The notes beneath the pieces are model-generated. The model made no database searches and was not told the origin of the DNA. It saw nothing but the letters and a program-made list of their open reading frames with translations. Source: Varibaculum cambriense DSM 15806 (lineage in GTDB: Bacteria > Actinomycetota > Actinomycetes > Actinomycetales > Actinomycetaceae). From it: DNA of 64,000 bases. Numbering within the stretch: the stretch's first letter is position 1; every line of letters starts with the position of its first letter. Both the position numbers and the translations under genes were made by a program. Positions 63,279 through 64,000 of the stretch are shown here, one piece after another. The stretch is taken from the NCBI RefSeq assembly GCF_000420065.1, contig NZ_ATUF01000002.1, positions 620,001 to 684,000 on the forward strand, in the 5' to 3' direction.

Positions 63279-63788
63279 TTATTCGGTGATTTCTATGGAT
63301 TCGATGGTGATGTCATCTAGCGGACGGTCACGTCCATCAGTGCTCACCGCCGCGATCGCATCAACCACGTCGCGGGAGGCCTGGTCAGTTACTTTTCCGA
63401 ACACGGTGTGTTTACCGTTTAGCCATTCGGTGGGTACCTGGGTGATGAAGAACTGGGATCCGTTGGTTCCCGGACCGGCATTCGCCATGCCCAGCACATA
63501 GGGTTCATTGAAGTTCAGTTCCGGTACGATCTCGTCCCCGAAACGGTAACCGGGGCCGCCGGTGCCGGTGCCTAGGGGATCGCCGGTCTGAATCATAAAT
63601 CCCTGGATGACGCGGTGGAAAATGACCCCGTCATAGAGAGGTTCATTAGATTTGAGTCCGGTGGCCGGATTTTGCCATTCGCGTTCGCCAGTGGCTAAAC
63701 CTTTGAAGTTGTTGACTGTAATCGGAGTTTTATCCGGGAATAGTTCGACTTTGATATCGCCTTTTGAGGTGTGAATTGTTGCTTCCAT
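63279..63788 (-). CDS. ppiA: peptidyl-prolyl cis-trans isomerase, cyclophilin type
   Basis: Assists protein folding by isomerising Xaa-Pro bonds. The 169-residue protein has GDIKVELFPDKTPITVNNFKGLATG, FHRVIQGFMIQTGDPLGTGTGGPGYRFGDE (two adjoining blocks with active-site Phe/Arg/Gln) and NAGPGTNGSQFFITQVPTEWLNGKHTVFGKV. It has no signal peptide, so it is cytosolic. AAAGGAT precedes the ATG. Confidence 0.96.
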   Translation of the reverse strand: MEATIHTSKGDIKVELFPDKTPITVNNFKGLATGEREWQNPATGLKSNEPLYDGVIFHRVIQGFMIQTGDPLGTGTGGPGYRFGDEIVPELNFNEPYVLGMANAGPGTNGSQFFITQVPTEWLNGKHTVFGKVTDQASRDVVDAIAAVSTDGRDRPLDDITIESIEITE

Positions 63789-63961
63789 AGTTCTTATCCT
63801 TTCATGAAAGCCAAATTACCGACACTCAACCTTATCTAACAGTAGCTAAATCTGGGAGCTATTCTTCCCACAAGCTGGGTGTTAACGTTTAGACTAATAA
63901 GGGTACAAGTTGTCGCTGCCGAAGCGGAGTGCCTCGGTATGCCTAAGACAAAGGAGCTAAC

Positions 63962-64000
63962 ATGAAGACGTGCTGCCCGCATAAGCTGTTCAAACAAGCA
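63962..64000 (+). CDS. start of an unidentified gene, cut by window edge
   Basis: ATG at 63962 follows AAAGGAG, and 13 codons (MKTCCPHKLFKQA) are visible before the edge. The 173 nt between the cyclophilin and this ATG hold its promoter region. Too little remains to identify the product. Confidence 0.5.
   Translation, partial: MKTCCPHKLFKQA

Noticed and set aside
63860-63961. Small RNA before the truncated last gene
   Set aside because: Only short 4-bp pairings are visible; it looks like an ordinary promoter and leader.
1-64000. CRISPR arrays, insertion sequences, prophage or plasmid genes
   Set aside because: No repeat-spacer pattern, transposase, integrase, phage structural or replication gene was seen in either strand.

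Overview
The window reads as ordinary chromosome of an actinobacterium of moderate GC content, most likely a member of the Actinomycetaceae (Varibaculum, Mobiluncus, Actinobaculum or a relative). This is an inference from the tilS-hpt-ftsH-folE-folP block, a NusG with a long acidic N-terminal extension, ClpC with a rhomboid and a cyclophilin, a MutT1-type NUDIX/histidine-phosphatase fusion, a septum-formation-type lipoprotein and SD-led starts that include GTG and TTG. There is no 16S gene here to settle the genus. I see no phage, insertion sequence, CRISPR array or plasmid replication gene.

Layout. 1-6771 (minus): PBP4-type carboxypeptidase, tilS, hpt, ftsH, folE and folP (cut by the window edge), a cell-wall/tRNA/purine/folate housekeeping run. 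6897-9052 (plus): pyrophosphatase and a secreted NlpC/P60 hydrolase. 9237-14443 (plus): a carbohydrate ABC importer (lipoprotein, two permeases) with a perfect 20-bp operator in front, its LacI-type regulator and a YesL-like membrane protein; no ATPase is encoded with it. 14713-15696 (minus): a membrane-anchored, possibly wall-active protein. 16305-18466 (plus): DUF47/PiT phosphate transport and a lipoprotein. 18578-21111 (plus): ferrous iron uptake in the unusual order feoB, small Cys-rich protein, feoA. 21373-24098 (minus): rplA, rplK, nusG, secE, tRNA-Trp. 24310-28313 (plus): aminotransferase, then a three-gene two-component cassette. 28441-30838 (minus): glpK and glpF, divergent from a SorC-type regulator (31027). 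32038-34079: murB and a glycerophosphodiesterase.

34142-42588 is the most distinctive part. A NarL-type response regulator/kinase pair is divergent from four genes: an ABC ATPase with three degenerate catalytic motifs, a polytopic permease, a canonical ABC ATPase carrying a long Pro/Gln-rich N-terminal tail, and a 939-residue FtsX/MacB-like permease. Two inverted repeats sit between the divergent halves. 42800-50803 holds htpX, a ferredoxin-NADP reductase, a conserved hypothetical, ppk, mutT1 and ispF. 51214-56568 is a proline unit (putP, putA). 56729-63788 (minus) runs cyclophilin, rhomboid, clpC, an HAD-like protein and a 743-residue protein with a DUF3320-like C-terminal domain. A truncated gene starts at 63962.

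The best candidates for undescribed biology are the active/degenerate ABC pair with its sensor system, the DUF3320-like protein with its HAD partner, and a nested structured element at 21175-21241. Gene ends are commonly marked by long perfect palindromes, several without a U-tract.
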